Below are positions 34,471 to 47,105 of a stretch of DNA of 64,000 bases, in pieces. Origin of the DNA: Capra hircus. Lineage: Eukaryota; Chordata; Mammalia; Artiodactyla; Bovidae. The stretch is taken from positions 58,331,591 through 58,395,590 of the forward strand of contig NC_030811.1 of NCBI RefSeq assembly GCF_001704415.2. Direction: 5' to 3'. Each line of letters begins with the position of its first letter. Positions within the stretch are counted from its first letter, which is position 1. Below the pieces are notes generated by a model. That model was not told the origin of the DNA and ran no database searches. It saw only the letters and a program-made list of their open reading frames with translations. The translations under genes and the position numbers were made by a program.

Positions 34471-36220
34471 CAATGCAAAGAAATAGAGGAAAACAACAGA
34501 ATGGGAAAGACTACAGATCTCTTCAAGAAAATTAGAGACACCAAGGGAATATTTCATGCAAAGATGGGCTCAATAAAGGACAGAAATGGTCTGGACCTAA
34601 CAGAAGCAGAAGATATTAAGAAGAGGTGGCAAGAATACACAGAAGAACTGTACAAAAAAGATCTTCACGACCAAGATAATCACGATGGTGTGATCACTTA
34701 CCTAGAGCCAGACATCCTGGAATGTGAAGTCAAGTGGGCCTTAGGAAGCATCACTACGAACAAAGCTAGCAGAGGTGATGGAATTCCAGTTGAGCTATTT
34801 CATATCCTGAAAGATGCTGCTGTGAAAGTGCACTCAATATGCCAGCAAATTTGGAAAACTCAGCAGTGGCCACAGGACTGGAAAAGGTCAGTTTTCATTC
34901 CAATCCCAAAGAAAGGCAATGCCAAAGAATGCTCAAACTACCTGCACAATTGCACTCATCTCACACGCTAGGAGAGTAATGCTCAAAATTCTCCAAGCCA
35001 GGCTTCAGCAATACGTGAACTGTGAACTCCCTGATGTTCAAGCTGGTTTTAGAAAAGGCAGAGGAACCAGAGATCAAATTGCCAACATCTGCTGGATCAT
35101 CAAAAAAGCAAAAGAGTTCCAGAAAAGCATCTATTTCTGCTTTATTGACTATGCCAAAGTCTTTGTGTGAATCACAACAAACTGTGGAAAATTCTGAAAG
35201 AGATGGGAATACCAGACCACCTGACCTGCCTCTTGAGAAACCTATATATGCAGGTCAGGAAGCAACAGTTAGAACTGGACATGGACCAACAGACTGGTTC
35301 CAAATAGGAAAAGGAGTACGTCAAGGCTGTATATTGTCACCCTGCTTATTTAATTTGTATGCAGAGTACATCATGAGAAATGCTCAGCTGGAAGAAGCAC
35401 TAGCTGGAATCAAGATTGCCAGGAGAAATATCAATCACCTCAGATATGAAGATGACACCACCCTTATGGCAGAAAGTGAAGAGGAACTAAAAAGCCTCTT
35501 GATGAAAGTGAAAGAGGAGAGTGAAAAAGTTGGCTTAAAGCTTGACATTCAGAAAACGAAGATCATGGCATCTGGTCCCATCACTTCATAGGAAATAGAT
35601 GGGGAAACAGTGGAAACAGTGTCAGACTTTATTTTTGGGGCCTCCAAAATCACTGCAGATGGTGATTGCAGCCATGAAATTAAAAGACGCTTACTCCTTG
35701 GAAGAAAAGTTATGACCAACCTAGATAGCATATTCAAAAGCAGAGACATTACTTTGCCAACAAAGGTCTGTCTAGTCAAGGCTGTGGTTTTTCCTGTGGT
35801 CATGTATGGATGTGAGAGTTGGACTGTGAAGAAGGCTGAGCTCCGAAGAATTGATGCTTTTGAACTGTGGTGTTGGAGAAGACTCTTGAGAGTCCCTTGG
35901 ACTGCAAGGAGATCCAATCAGTCCATTCTGAAGGAGATCAGCCCTGGGATTTCTTTGGAGGGAATGATGCTACATCTGAAACTCCAGTACTTTGGCCACC
36001 TCATGCCAAGAGCTGACTCATTGGAAAAGACTCTGATGCTGGGAGGGATTGGGGGCAGGAGAAGAAGGGGACGACCGAGGATGAGATGGCTGGATGTCAT
36101 CACCGACTCGATGGACGTGAGTCTGAGTGAACTCCGGGAGTTGGTGATGGACAGGGAGGCCTGGCGTGCTGCGATTCATGGGGTCGCAAAGACTCGGACA
36201 TGACTGAGCGACTGAACTGA
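34471..36220 (+). mobile_element. BovB LINE, 1.75 kb, 5'-truncated, in TBX20 intron 7
   Basis: Starts in the RT N-terminal region and ends in the (ctgaa)n tail; 'actgagcaa' occurs at both ends (34465-34473, 36221-36229), though it resembles the tail itself. Open pieces at 34501-34971, 35022-35591 and 35610-36203 are parted by a frameshift near 34940 and an in-frame TAG at 35589. The RT catalytic YADD reads YEDD (codons 35445-35456), so the enzyme is dead. The element is antisense to TBX20. Confidence 0.93.
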
Positions 36221-36318
36221 ACTGAGCAAGATTAGAAGCCACATCAATAGAAAATAACAAACTATCCCAATATAAAATATATGTGCATATTGTATTATAT
36301 ACTTCGTATATGGTAGGG

Positions 36319-36536
36319 GGGGCTTCCAGGTGATGCAGTGATAAAGAATCTGTCTGCCAATGTAGGAGATACAAGAAATGTGGGTTTGATCCCTGGGTTG
36401 GGAAGATTCCCTGGAGTAGGAAATGGCAACCCACTCCAGTATTCTTGCCTGGAAAATCCCATGGACAGAGGAGCCTGATGGGCTGTATGTAACCCATGGG
36501 GTCACAAAGAGTTGGACATGACTGAGGGACTAACAA
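36319..36536 (+). mobile_element. Bov-tA SINE in TBX20 intron 7
   Basis: Head 'gggcttccaggtgatgcagt' and BovA body, moderately diverged. No clear target-site duplication. Confidence 0.9.
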
Positions 36537-37059
36537 ACATTCAAAGCCTGAGCAAATGTGCACATCATTACAGACTATGGGGAATGACAGCTTAGTTTCC
36601 ATATTTTTTATTAGCTAATTAACAAGTTGTAAGAGTAAGTTTTTCTTATATCACAATATCCAGAAGTTTAAACAAAGGTTGACAGTGAATTTTCCAACTG
36701 CATAATTACTAGTAGCTCATTTGGATTTATTTACAAGAGATGTCATATGTTTTGTCTGTTTATGCTATTACTTATCATGGACATAAAAATATGTCCATAT
36801 AAGACTTTCCCTATGCAAACATCCTTGTGCCCAGGCACCCTCTAGTCTCTTTTGTCTGAATTCCCAGATGCAAAGAGCTCCTCCCTTAACATCTGCAACA
36901 GAGGAAATTTTTAATACTCCCGGACTCTCACCACCCAGGACACCACCTCTACACAAAATGTTCCACTAGGAGAATCTTCATTTTTCAAATATTTTCCATT
37001 CTGATTATTAATCCCAATAAGATATTTCTGATATAAGTAAAACAGATATACTCCCTGAT

Positions 37060-37190
37060 TTTCAGATTATAAAACAGATTCAGAAAGACTAAGGAACTAC
37101 CCCTCATATCCACTAGTTCTTTGGTAGTAGATAACAGAGGAATAACTCCTGAGCCCTGACTCAGAGGCTCCGTGTCCTTTTACTGGAAAA
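37060..37190 (-). repeat. MIR-like fragment (tentative)
   Basis: Reads as degraded reverse MIR ('gattataaaacagattcaga', 'cctgagccctgactcagagg'). Ends 0.2 kb before exon 7. Confidence 0.45.
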
Positions 37191-37400
37191 CAAGCCACAG
37201 GAAAGCTTCAGGCAGCGTAGTCACTTAAGAGGTAAAGGCGAAATAATGATCAGCCTCAGGCTGTCCCTTCCTGAAGAGGCTCCTGAAGTACTTTGGGGCC
37301 ATCTCTCCTCTGAGGACTAGGAGTCTCATCACCTCCCTGTCTTTGCTCTCCATTGGGCACGCTTGCTCCTAGCAGTTGCATAGCCTGGAAGCAGTCTCAC

Positions 37401-37513
37401 CTCGGTTTTGTGTTGTCTGAAGCTCATCCCCTAGCACATCCTCTTCTCCTCCATAGGTACGGATGGGTGAGCGGGCATAGGAATGCTTTTGAATCAGGCT
37501 CTCCACACTTTCC
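37401..37513 (-). CDS. TBX20: TBX20 penultimate coding exon (113 nt)
   Basis: Acceptor ctag (AG at 37515-37514) and donor CGAG|gtgaga (GT at 37400-37399). Translation: one base completing Arg, then ESVESLIQKHSYARSPIRTY, GGEEDVLGDELQTTQNR, and one base of Gly. This links the T-box end to the C-terminal tail. 113 nt is not a multiple of three, so skipping it would shift the frame of the last exon. Human, as I recall it, has GDESQTTPNRG, so Ser to Leu and Pro to Gln changes are seen here. The exon lies between two BovB copies in opposite orientation. Confidence 0.96.
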
Positions 37514-39600
37514 CTAGGTTAGAGAATGACACATGGTGAGTAAACCAAAAAGTTAAGTAATCAGAGGAGAGGAGTCTTAAAAATGATTTACTAGTCAGTA
37601 AAGCCATTTTCTCAGTCAAAAACCCACCACTTCAGAGGCAGACAACATTCAAAACATGCACATTTCATTGTAGATGGCTCAGAAATATGACCTCAAGCAT
37701 ATAAATATAAGAAACTTTGTATTTGCTTCTCATAAATACAAAGAAACAAGTAGGACAGGATAGGGACAGTCCCCCAAAATTCTACAAAATTAGGGGCAAA
37801 CGTGAACAAGAAGTTATAAAACATAACCATAGGAATATAGAGGTTAAGGACGTTAAAAAAAATAATAATGAATTTACCACAAGGAGCTGCAGTCCTATGA
37901 CTTTATCAGCTAATGAACACAAAACACTCACCTGATATGAATGGCACTAATTGAACATCTGATGAAATACTGGCCCATAGTTCAAAATATCATTAGTCAT
38001 ACAAAGACTCTGTGTTTACTAATAAAACCAGTAAGTGCATAGCGTATATGACAATTGCTGAGTCACTTACTCAAGGTCTTAATTCACTATAATATTAGAG
38101 CATGACTGTCTTTCTGGGTAACTTGGGTCATTAAGAAAAAAGTCAATTGAGATGTGCAAACTTTAATAAAATGACAACTGTAATATTCAAGCTTATTAAT
38201 CTAATCTGATTAATCTAATTCAAGCTTTTAATCTAAGCCATGTGTCATACTGTTACTATTTAAAATGAATTTAGGAAAGAATTAGTTATTTTCACATGAG
38301 AAAAGAACTTGCTTCAGATGCCCTGGAAGACATCTTCTCTTTGTAAAGTCATAAAGGCTTGATCATCAGTGGGCTGAAATCATGGATGATGTATTTCTAA
38401 GGTGTATTCCGCTGATCCTAGGCATTTAGACTGCTCTCTCTCAGCATTTAAGTTCAAAAACAGAGTATAGTATCTGCCTCTCTAAAAATGCCCTAATATA
38501 AAATTATTTAAACCTTTTTCACATACACCCAAGAAAAATTGTTTAACACAATAAATTGTGGCTGTGTGAAATATTTTGCTTCTCTATAAGAAGTATATTC
38601 ATTTTTTCCTTGGAAAATCACTGGTATCATTACTTATTCTCATCTCTAAGAGGGAGAAAAAAAAAGGATTTTATTGAAGTGATTTATTTGTGTCAGGCCT
38701 GGAAGTGAACTGAAAGCAATGGCAGTTCTTATATAAAGGATGGCATAATTAAATTATTGCCTTTTAAGTGATTGAAAACAGTGGTGCAAATCATGGCCAT
38801 CTCTTCGAAGATGTTACAAAGAATAGACAGCCCATGTTGTTTACTTTATGTCTAATCCCTGTTTCCAGTAGGATGAAAAGTGCAAAGAATTTGTTTAGCC
38901 TGGAAGACTATTGTGAGGATTTCTAGACTACTGTGCTCTGAAAAATAAGGGATGACTCATTTAATGAATGAAGTGATTTAGGTATTACAAGCTAGGACAC
39001 TGCCTTGTGATGCTCAGTTCTGTTATATCCCAAGCAAGAGACAGTAGTTAGTTTGGATTTTAATAGATAAATAAAATGAGTAACATTATTGAAGGTTGAA
39101 TTTTAAATATCTAACACTAACTTATTTTCCCTGGCAAAAAGAATACATCATTATCTTAGGTATCTTTAAGAGATCTCTTCTGACTAATACGTAAGCATTA
39201 ATTCCAGTAATAATATACATGTGAGAGACGCAATCATAGCCAGAAGGTAGGCAAGATAATAGGATAGCTTCAGTTATTATGTTGACTCTGCAAAAATGCT
39301 CCAGAAATACTGGAAGTCATCTGAACTATTTGTTCAAACTCCAGACAAGCAAAACCAACACACTCATCAGTATTGTGACTGCCCTTCCTCTGTCTCTGAA
39401 ACTTCAGTACAAATTTCTTAATGCTCAAAAAAGCAAAGTCTTCCCTTTCCTTCACACTCTTCTTTGCACCTCTGCTATACCTAATATATTCCTCTTTAAA
39501 TGCATTTACTAGATGGATGGCAATTATGTGTCTGCATGATCGTCTCTACCGCTACACTGCTGGCCTCTGATTGAGGGAGAGAACAATGCTTTACCTAGGC
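37514..39600. other. TBX20 intron 6, SINE-free 2.1 kb
   Basis: Unique-looking AT-rich intron sequence next to exon 7 with no insertion I recognise. No additional exon is supported. Confidence 0.5.
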
Positions 39601-40163
39601 AGTGGCTCTCAAACTTTAGTGTTTCATGAACTGTTTATGTCCCCCCCATTCTTGTTGAAATCTTAATCCCCACTGTGATGATTTGAGGATGTGCATTCTT
39701 TAGTAGACAATTAGGTCTTAAGGCTGAAGCCCTCATGATGGGATTAGTACCCTTATAAGAAGAGAAAGGAGAGTTTGCTTTAGCTTTCTTTTCCTCAGCC
39801 ACGTGAGGACACAGTGAGAAGACAGCTGTCTATGAACCAGAAAGCAGGTCCTCATGAAAAACTGAAGTCTGCCAGCTCATTGATCTTAGACTCCCCAGCT
39901 TCCAATACTGTGAGAAATAAATGTCTGTTGTTTAAATCACTCACAGTCTATGGCATTTTTGCTATAGTAGCCCAACCAGACTAAGATAGTGTTCATCAAA
40001 ATTACCCAGAGGGCTGGCCAAAACACAGATTTTTGGACCCCACCCTCGAGTTTTTGATTTAGTAAGTCCAAAGTGTGGCCTGAGAATATGATTCCCAGTG
40101 TGTTTTCAGGTAACACGGATGCTGCTGACATGGAAGTCACAGTTGGAGAACCACCACCCTAGT
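39601..40163 (+). mobile_element. MER5A (hAT-Charlie) DNA transposon, split by an LTR
   Basis: The left end is 'agtggctctcaaactttagt', the MER5A terminal repeat. After an inserted LTR the element resumes at 39988 ('gttcatcaaaattacccaga', 'ggaccccaccctcgagtttt') and closes with the inverted terminal part near 40150 ('ttggagaaccaccaccctag'). Confidence 0.75.
39624..39987 (+). mobile_element. Solo LTR, MaLR/ERVL-like, nested in MER5A
   Basis: Follows the known LTR text: 'cttgttgaaatcttaatccc', 'gatgggattagtacccttat', 'tctatgaaccagaaagcagg', 'tactgtgagaaataaatgtc' (with an AATAAA), ending 'cagactaagata'. Direct repeat agtgtt at 39618-39623 and 39988-39993. No internal viral genes are present. 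The exact family name is uncertain. Confidence 0.65.
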
Positions 40164-40167
40164 GCAG

Positions 40168-40305
40168 TAGTTACTGGAACCTGCTTAGCGCAGGTCCTAG
40201 TCCTGCCGCTTGTTTTGTGTGCCTCTGGGCAAATCACTTCACTTCTCTGTGGCTCTGTTTTCTCATCCGCAACATGAGGATATTAGGTCGTAGAATTATT
40301 ATTAA
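40168..40305 (+). repeat. MIR SINE
   Basis: 'cctctgggcaaatcacttca' and 'ttttctcatccgcaacatga' are the MIR core in sense orientation. Confidence 0.7.
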
Positions 40306-40311
40306 TTCTAA

Positions 40312-40430
40312 TGGGAGGGAGGGGACATGGGGGTGCCTATGGCTGATTCTTACTGATGTATGACAGAAAACCACAAAATTCTGTAAAGCAATTATCTTTC
40401 AATTAAAAAATTTTTAAAAATCTCACTAGG
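40312..40430 (+). mobile_element. Ruminant L1 3' tail, very short
   Basis: 'gggggtgcctatggctgatt', 'aaaattctgtaaagcaatta', then an A-rich tail. It resembles the 3' end of a ruminant L1 subfamily other than the one at 25339. Confidence 0.6.
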
Positions 40431-42479
40431 ATTATGTGATACAGGCTTTAGACATTAGTCATCCTTATCCTTGTTACTCATTTCGCTTTTGTTAAGTAGT
40501 GCAGGTAATTCATTTTCTATTCACTGGGAACTTCTTGCAAATTATCTTTTACCTGTGTGGGTTGTAACAGAGATGTGAAGGACTTGGTATATTTAATTAA
40601 GTCAACACTAGACTGAACTCAAAGAATAAACAAAATAATATAACTTAAAAAAAAAAAAGATTGAATGAGTTAAACACACAGAGTTTATATTGGCATTTGG
40701 CATATAATAAGTGCAGAGTAAATGTTTATAGGTAACAAAGTTAAGTTACTATTAAGTATCAAAATCATATTCCTAAAGCTGGCTACATAATCATAATCAT
40801 TTTAAATTAAATTGAGACTTCTAGTCGCTATAACATGCTATACTTCATTTAAACCATCCTATAATATATATGTCACAGAAAATTAAGGAAAAATTAAATG
40901 TTATTTCAGTTTACATTCTAACTTTCTCTCTTTCTAAATATAGACCTGGAAAAAAGCTGCATTCAGGGATAAAATGTCAGATTCATTAAAATCAAATCTA
41001 ATTTATAGGAAACAAAATATTTAAAGTTATCCTTGTTCATCAGTTTTCTCATGTTTATATCATGTCTTACTGAGCCTTTATAAATAAGTGCTTGTCACAA
41101 TATTTTCCTAAAGATTTATGCAGATAATGTTATAAATTACCATTAGATAATATATCAATATTTGTTGCTTCCACAAAGTACTTAATAAATGAAAACTTTA
41201 GATAATATAATTGGAGATGTATTATAAATCATTAATTTTAATTTGAGAACAGAAATACACACAATATATTTTGGAAAAACAAAGTAACTCTAATCTTTTT
41301 AAAAGCTCTTTCAGATTTTAGTTTATTTTTATTTATTTGACTTAATCTTACTAATTTTTCTTTTCAATAGTAATCTGCATTTCTGGTTTTATATCATTAT
41401 TAGCAACTTAAGTAAACTGTACCATTGTGGGGGAAAAAATAGTTCCCTAAGTCTAACCTTTGTGACTAGAACAAAGGTCCTAAGCAAAGCACAGATTATG
41501 CAGCCTCTAAAAATAAACTTTAATAAATTGTGAGGCAGGGAACAAATATCCTTCATACAGATAGAAAGACACAAGCAAGAAAAAAAGGAGGATAAATTAT
41601 GACCATGAATCAACTGTGAATAACTTTGGTACTCTATCAAATTCACTGGTTTGTTTGACACTGTTTTGTAATATAAATGTTTCCTCTTAGAAGCTGTGAA
41701 TAAATAAGTAACATTTTAAATGCAGGAACATAGCTTGCTAGTTAAAAGAGTTTTGTTATAACTGCTTATCATTCTGTTAAAAGTCATCCCTTCCTTTTTG
41801 TGGTTATTGTCATCAGACTATTTCAATTTATTACATTAATAGATTTTATTTAAAAGCAGGCTTTAACCTGGTTACCAAACAAAATAACTTTCATTTTCTA
41901 CATACAGTCTCTTACACTAACTCTATCTTCATTGGAGATGATGAAAAAGAAGTTTCTCTAATAAGAAGCTGTGTAATCAGATTCCTTATCTGTATCTGGT
42001 CTCTGCCTTCTCCCATTTAAATGAAGGTATGGCAGGGAAATGGGGGGCTGGATAGATGATCTCTAATATCTACTATGGCTCTAACAATTTATGAACCTAC
42101 AAATATATAAACAGAAGTAAAAATTTTCAAGAGTCATTTTGAAAAAGTCCAGTCCTAGTTGCAAAGAACCCTGAGCTCTAACCCCAAATCTCTTACTGAT
42201 GGATTGTGTGATCTGGCAGGTCACGCTCTAGGTCCCACTTGCCTCATTGGTATAATGACAGGGAAACCAAAAATAGTTAAAAATCTTTTTGTGGTTCTTT
42301 TTGTCTTTAGTGTAGATTCTACCAGGGTGTTTTTGTTTTGTATGTTTTTATTTTGGTAGTCATACTACCAACCTAATGATACACATTTAAGTTCATGTTT
42401 TATTGTATTTTTAATTTTTTGGAATTTAAAAAAGCATAATTTTCTTATATGGTTATTTAATAAATAATTTACATGATTT
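40431..42479. other. TBX20 intron 6, AT-rich, nothing recognised
   Basis: 2 kb of intron with no ruminant insertions or coding signal. Confidence 0.5.
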
Positions 42480-42488
42480 CAAGACAAA

Positions 42489-42757
42489 TCTCTGAGAAGG
42501 CAATGGCACCCCACTCCCATACTCTTGCCTGGAAAATCCTATGGACAGAGGAGCCTGGTGGGCTGCAGTCCATGGGGTCGCTGAGAGTTGGACACGACTG
42601 AGTGGCTTCCCTTTCACTTTTCACTTTCATGCATTGGAGAAGGAAATGGCAACCCACTCCAGTGTTCTTGCCTGGAGAATCCCAGGGACGGGGGAGCCTG
42701 GTGGGCTGCCGTCTATGGGGTCGCAAAGAGTTGGACACGACTGAAGCGACTTAGTAG
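42489..42757 (+). mobile_element. BovA2 SINE
   Basis: A plus-strand BovA dimer. Exact duplication caagacaaa at 42480-42488 and 42758-42766. Confidence 0.95.
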
Positions 42758-42766
42758 CAAGACAAA

Positions 42767-43851
42767 ACTAGAGCACATGGCGTATTCAAAGGCAAAAAAA
42801 CAAAACAACAAAAAAAAACACCACTCTAGTAGAATCTACACTAAGGACAAAAATAGCCATAAAAAGATTTTTAACTATTTTTAGTTGTCACATTGTTGGA
42901 GATATCTAGACATACATGTTCTGAGATTGCTATACTTCTATATGCTGTGGGAAAAAGCAGAGGAGCAATGACAGAATATTCTATCATAGTTCCTGGTGTC
43001 ACTGAGAACTAGAGGCTCAGCATGAATGAAAAGAGATACAGGTGTAAGGTCAGAGAGGTTCAGTAGAAACCTTACCATTCTGAATAGAAGTGGAAAGGAT
43101 TAGTATGAACTCAAGTAGGATTTTACCTTTAAGGTACATGTAGGTATACACACACATGTACCCTTCATGTGAGAACGGAGTCTGTCTGGGGAGAGGAGGA
43201 TTCTGAAAGGTGGAGACTCACATTTGACTTATTTAAAGCTTGAGCACTGGATTTTTACACATTTAAAATATCATTATTTTTCCATTTTATAATGCAAGTT
43301 TGGGAAACATTGGGTAAAGTATTTTCTACTTCCTTAATAATAAACTGGATTGTGTTTTAGAAGCTTTTCTAACACTTACTTTCCCAAATGCCTTTTATAC
43401 TGTTTTCTAAAGGCCCTGCAAGTTTCTAGTACTCTGAAAGAGAAAAAAAAAATTACAACCTATTTTTCAATTATTCATAATTTCGGAGGCACAAGACAGA
43501 AGATATATAAAAGTGGCATAGATATTAAAATTTATAGATAATTTTTAAAAGTATGCATCTCCAGGTTGTTATTTGTCATCCTGCTCTGCTGTCTGTCTGC
43601 TGGCTTGCACTACAGGTGCTAAAATGACCCTAAGAACATGTCTCAAAAACTACCACTGTAAAGACAGGAAGGATAAAGTATTGGCAGAGATCAGATCTCA
43701 CCAGCTTTGTCAATTAGCATCACCACATGGGCCTCAAAATGAAATTCTGAGTTTCTTCATTTTAAATATCATTCTAAGAAGGTAAAATTTCTGGGTAGGA
43801 GTTTTCCTTGCTGCCATCATTTCCACACACCCTTAAAGCTCTAAGCCTGGG
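42767..43851. other. TBX20 intron 6, nothing recognised
   Basis: Short A-rich run near 42795-42820, otherwise unique-looking. Confidence 0.5.
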
Positions 43852-44150
43852 ATCAGCAATTTTTCTCTGTAAAGGCCAGATGGAAAATATGTTAAGCTTT
43901 GTAGGCCTTAGGATCTCTGCCATAGATACTCAGCTCTGTCACTGTAGCCTGAAAGCAACCACATATACATAAATTGAAAAATGTGATTGTCCTTTAATAA
44001 AAATTAATAAACAATGAATTTTAATTTTATATTATTACATATCACAAAATGTTATTATTATAACTTTTTCAACCATTTAAAATGTAAAGACCATTCTTAT
44101 CTTGAGGGCTATACCAAACAGGTGGTAGACAATAGGGTTTTTCCAACCCC
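43852..44150 (+). mobile_element. Nonautonomous hAT-like DNA transposon, old
   Basis: 'tctctgtaaaggccagatgg', 'ttaagctttgtaggccttag' and, at the right end, 'ttttccaacccctgctc' match the same family as 8630-8800 in the opposite orientation. Ends show the ...aacccctg inverted-repeat type. Confidence 0.55.
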
Positions 44151-45439
44151 TGCTCTAAGCTATTTACCAGACTAGAGATGGGCCCCACTTACCCCACAGA
44201 GCTCTTATGAAAACTTTACTGCCTCAGAAACTCCACAAGCCAGCTTACAGCTATGTTAGAACCAACACTGCTTATCTCCTGTGAACCTCTTTAGCAGATC
44301 TGCCAAAAAATAATTGATGCTCCATTGCCTGATATAGATAAAACTATAGATTTTCAGAATATCAAATTTGCAACCTTGTTTCCAGAAGTTTTCTTCTTTG
44401 GCTAAACTAATAGAGAGTATTTGAGCCCTGAGCAAAAGGACCTGATTCCCACTGGGCTTGTGTCCAAATTTCATGTGTTTGAAAGTTTTGTTCAATGCCA
44501 GGGAGTTTTAAACATATTTTATAGAGACTCTCAGTATGAATCCTGAATGACTAAGGTGAGATAAGCGTATATATTTAATTCTCTGGCCCCCTGACGTGAC
44601 TGAGAAAACACGGTGGGGTACCAGCTGCAAACTGACATTTTAGTCACAGGAAAGGACATGAAGGGAGCATCAAACAGCGTGGGTTCATTGCTCTATACGG
44701 AGGAAGGGGATCTGGGAGAGCGAGGGTGCAGTGGGGAAGAAATGAAAAGCCCTCTGCCAGAGCTTAACCTGAACCCCACCTTGGAGCAGCAGAGATCAAT
44801 GATAGAGGCAGGTCTTTGAGCAGCTGATGAGAAGCAGATTCTCACACTGCTGGAGGCTTTGAAGAGGAATCCCACACCAGCACACTCTCAGCTGCACACA
44901 CCGTGGCTTTGGTACACTGAAAGGTGTGGGGCCAGTGACCACCATGGGCTCTGGAAAAGGGCCATGAGGTTGCTTTGTTGGGCATGGAGAGGGAGCTGCT
45001 GATTTCTAGCTGCTGAGGCAGACAGGGTAATTTAATCAAAGTTAATGTAAAGTTAAAACTCCCTTTTCCAAGGCTATCTCCTCCTACCTGCAACAACTTC
45101 CTAACCCGAACAGAATAATTATATTTCCACACGGGCATACTCACAATAAATTTAAATTATTACCTCTTTTTCAGTCTGCACCTGAAAGATTTCATAGATT
45201 CACATGGTTTTATTCACAATTAATCTCAGCTCCTAACACTAAACAGATACTCCATTCTATACATGAGCTAGAGAAAGATAAGTAGACATTACAAAAATAC
45301 TCTTCAATCCAAAAGGAGAAAACTAATTTTAAAAAATGTAACAAGCAATCTCTTTTGAAACTGCTTTGTTCCAAGAAACAGGGAGAAGTATTTTAAGTCT
45401 CTAACTGTACTTTCAAGTTTTTAGTGAGATTTAAGAACA
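44151..45439. other. TBX20 intron 6, nothing recognised
   Basis: Richer in GC at 44590-45010 than the rest of the intron. Open frames of 68-100 codons on both strands have no recognisable domain. Confidence 0.45.
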
Positions 45440-46340
45440 CCCTGTATTGATAAAGCAGGGACTGGCAGACATGAAAAGGAAAGAGTTTGGAAATGTAAAA
45501 GTATACTTGAAAAATGACAATATAGTAATTACCACATTTTAAAAGAACTCAATAAGGAGAGCAAACAAAATACCTGATGCCGTGGAAAACAGACTCAACA
45601 AATTATAAGATTCATATAAGAAATCCTTCCAGTATCAGAGTAAACAGTTAAAAAGATAAAAATTATCAAACAATAGATAAGAGAAGTAGGGAATTGATGT
45701 AACATGTATATAATAGGAATTTTAGTATGTCTGAATAGAGCAGACAGATTAAAAGCCAGAAGAGGAGAAAAATGCTCATCTCATTTTCTTGAGATGAGCA
45801 ACAACTTGATTTTTCAAATTGAAGGGCTCAATCATATTGTAAATACGAATGAAAAAAAATTACAGCTAAACAAATACTGGTACAATTTCCGAATTTCAAA
45901 GAAAACTTTCTAAAAGCATATTATATCAGACAGAAAACAAAAAGGCAATTTTCTCACAATGGAAAGACAGTGGGTTTAGCATCAGCTTTTACCCTATCTA
46001 CGGTATTTAAAAACTAGACAACAAAGACAGGTTGAAAGAGTTCTGAGGAGAAAAACTGTGACCCTAGTCAGGTTTATAATAATGGCAACAGATCCTCTCA
46101 GATATATAGAAACTAATAAAGAGAATAACCCATATATCCTTCCTCAACCAATTACTCAACATTTATCAACAGCTGAGAATAGTCTGAACACAATTTCAGT
46201 AATGAGTGCAAAAGAAGTGAACATTAAACGATGAAATGAATAGGACTAGAATTGAATTTAAATGATTTCAGTTGGTGGATTTCTGATCCTTACATTAACA
46301 TTAAGAAAAAGAATTTAAAGAGAAGATGAAGAAGATACAT
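45440..46340 (+). repeat. Old L1/HAL1 ORF1-like DNA (tentative)
   Basis: A-rich sense strand with pieces resembling LINE ORF1-region sequence ('ttctcacaatggaaagacag', 'cagctgagaatagtctgaac'). Weak call. Confidence 0.3.
45773..45800. repeat. Perfect 11-bp stem, 6-nt loop hairpin
   Basis: tgctcatctca (45773-45783) pairs fully with tgagatgagca (45790-45800) around a loop of ttttct. Confidence 0.85.
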
Positions 46341-46438
46341 GAATAAGAAACTGGATTTTAAGTCCCAGATAATTTAAAACAAAACTATAGGTTGAGGGAG
46401 GGGCACTACAAGGAAATAATCACATAATAAATATCTCC

Positions 46439-46525
46439 AGTATTCTGGCCTGGAGAATTCCATGGATTCTACAGTCCATGGGGTCACAAAGAGTCGGACA
46501 TGACTTTCACTTTCACTTCACTTTC
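46439..46525 (+). mobile_element. Minimal Bov-tA/BovA fragment, 87 bp
   Basis: Only the last BovA part plus a (ttcact)-like tail. Exact 10-bp duplication aaatatctcc at 46429-46438 and 46526-46535 shows a genuine insertion of a 5'-truncated element. Confidence 0.9.
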
Positions 46526-46647
46526 AAATATCTCCTATTTTACAAAAAAAGAAAATATATAGTTTCATTCCTAACAATAACATAGAAATATCAATTTTAC
46601 AATTAAGTCTTTCACAATTTAAAAGCATATTTAAAAGAAATATAATG

Positions 46648-46862
46648 AATAAGAGAAAGGACTTTGGTTTCAGACAAACCAACCTGGGTGTGAGGCTCAG
46701 CTGTCACAAATTACACTATGTGAATTTGCATAAAGTATTAATCTCTTTAAGCTTCAGCTGACTAGGAATGATAATCATTCTTTATTATAAGTATAACTGA
46801 AATAAAATGTATCAACTATATAGCCCACTGCCTGTAACATGTGGTGACTATGGAATGTTAAC
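46648..46862 (+). repeat. MIR SINE
   Basis: 'gactttggtttcagacaaac', 'ttaatctctttaagcttcag' and 'actgcctgtaacatgtggtg' follow the MIR order in sense orientation. Confidence 0.65.
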
Positions 46863-47105
46863 CATAATAAAGAGGGGGAAGACTTGATAAATTCAACAAA
46901 AGACAGGAAGAGAAAATAAAAGGTAAAATGAATAGCTGAACTTAACAAAGAGCAGAAACAGTTACAAAGAAACAAAACCAAACATATCAGCAGTTGTAAT
47001 ACCTGGAGATAGACAAAATTTTTCTGTTAAAACACAAAGACCTTCAGACAAATTTTTTAAAATACAGATATTCTATATGACATTTTATAAAAATACATAT
47101 CATTA

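Noticed and set aside
35610..36203. 197-codon plus-strand frame as a gene
   Set aside because: It is the C-terminal part of a 5'-truncated BovB, out of frame with its RT.
34465..36229. actgagcaa at both ends of the BovB as a sure target-site duplication
   Set aside because: The word overlaps the element's own (ctgaa)n tail, so it could match by chance.
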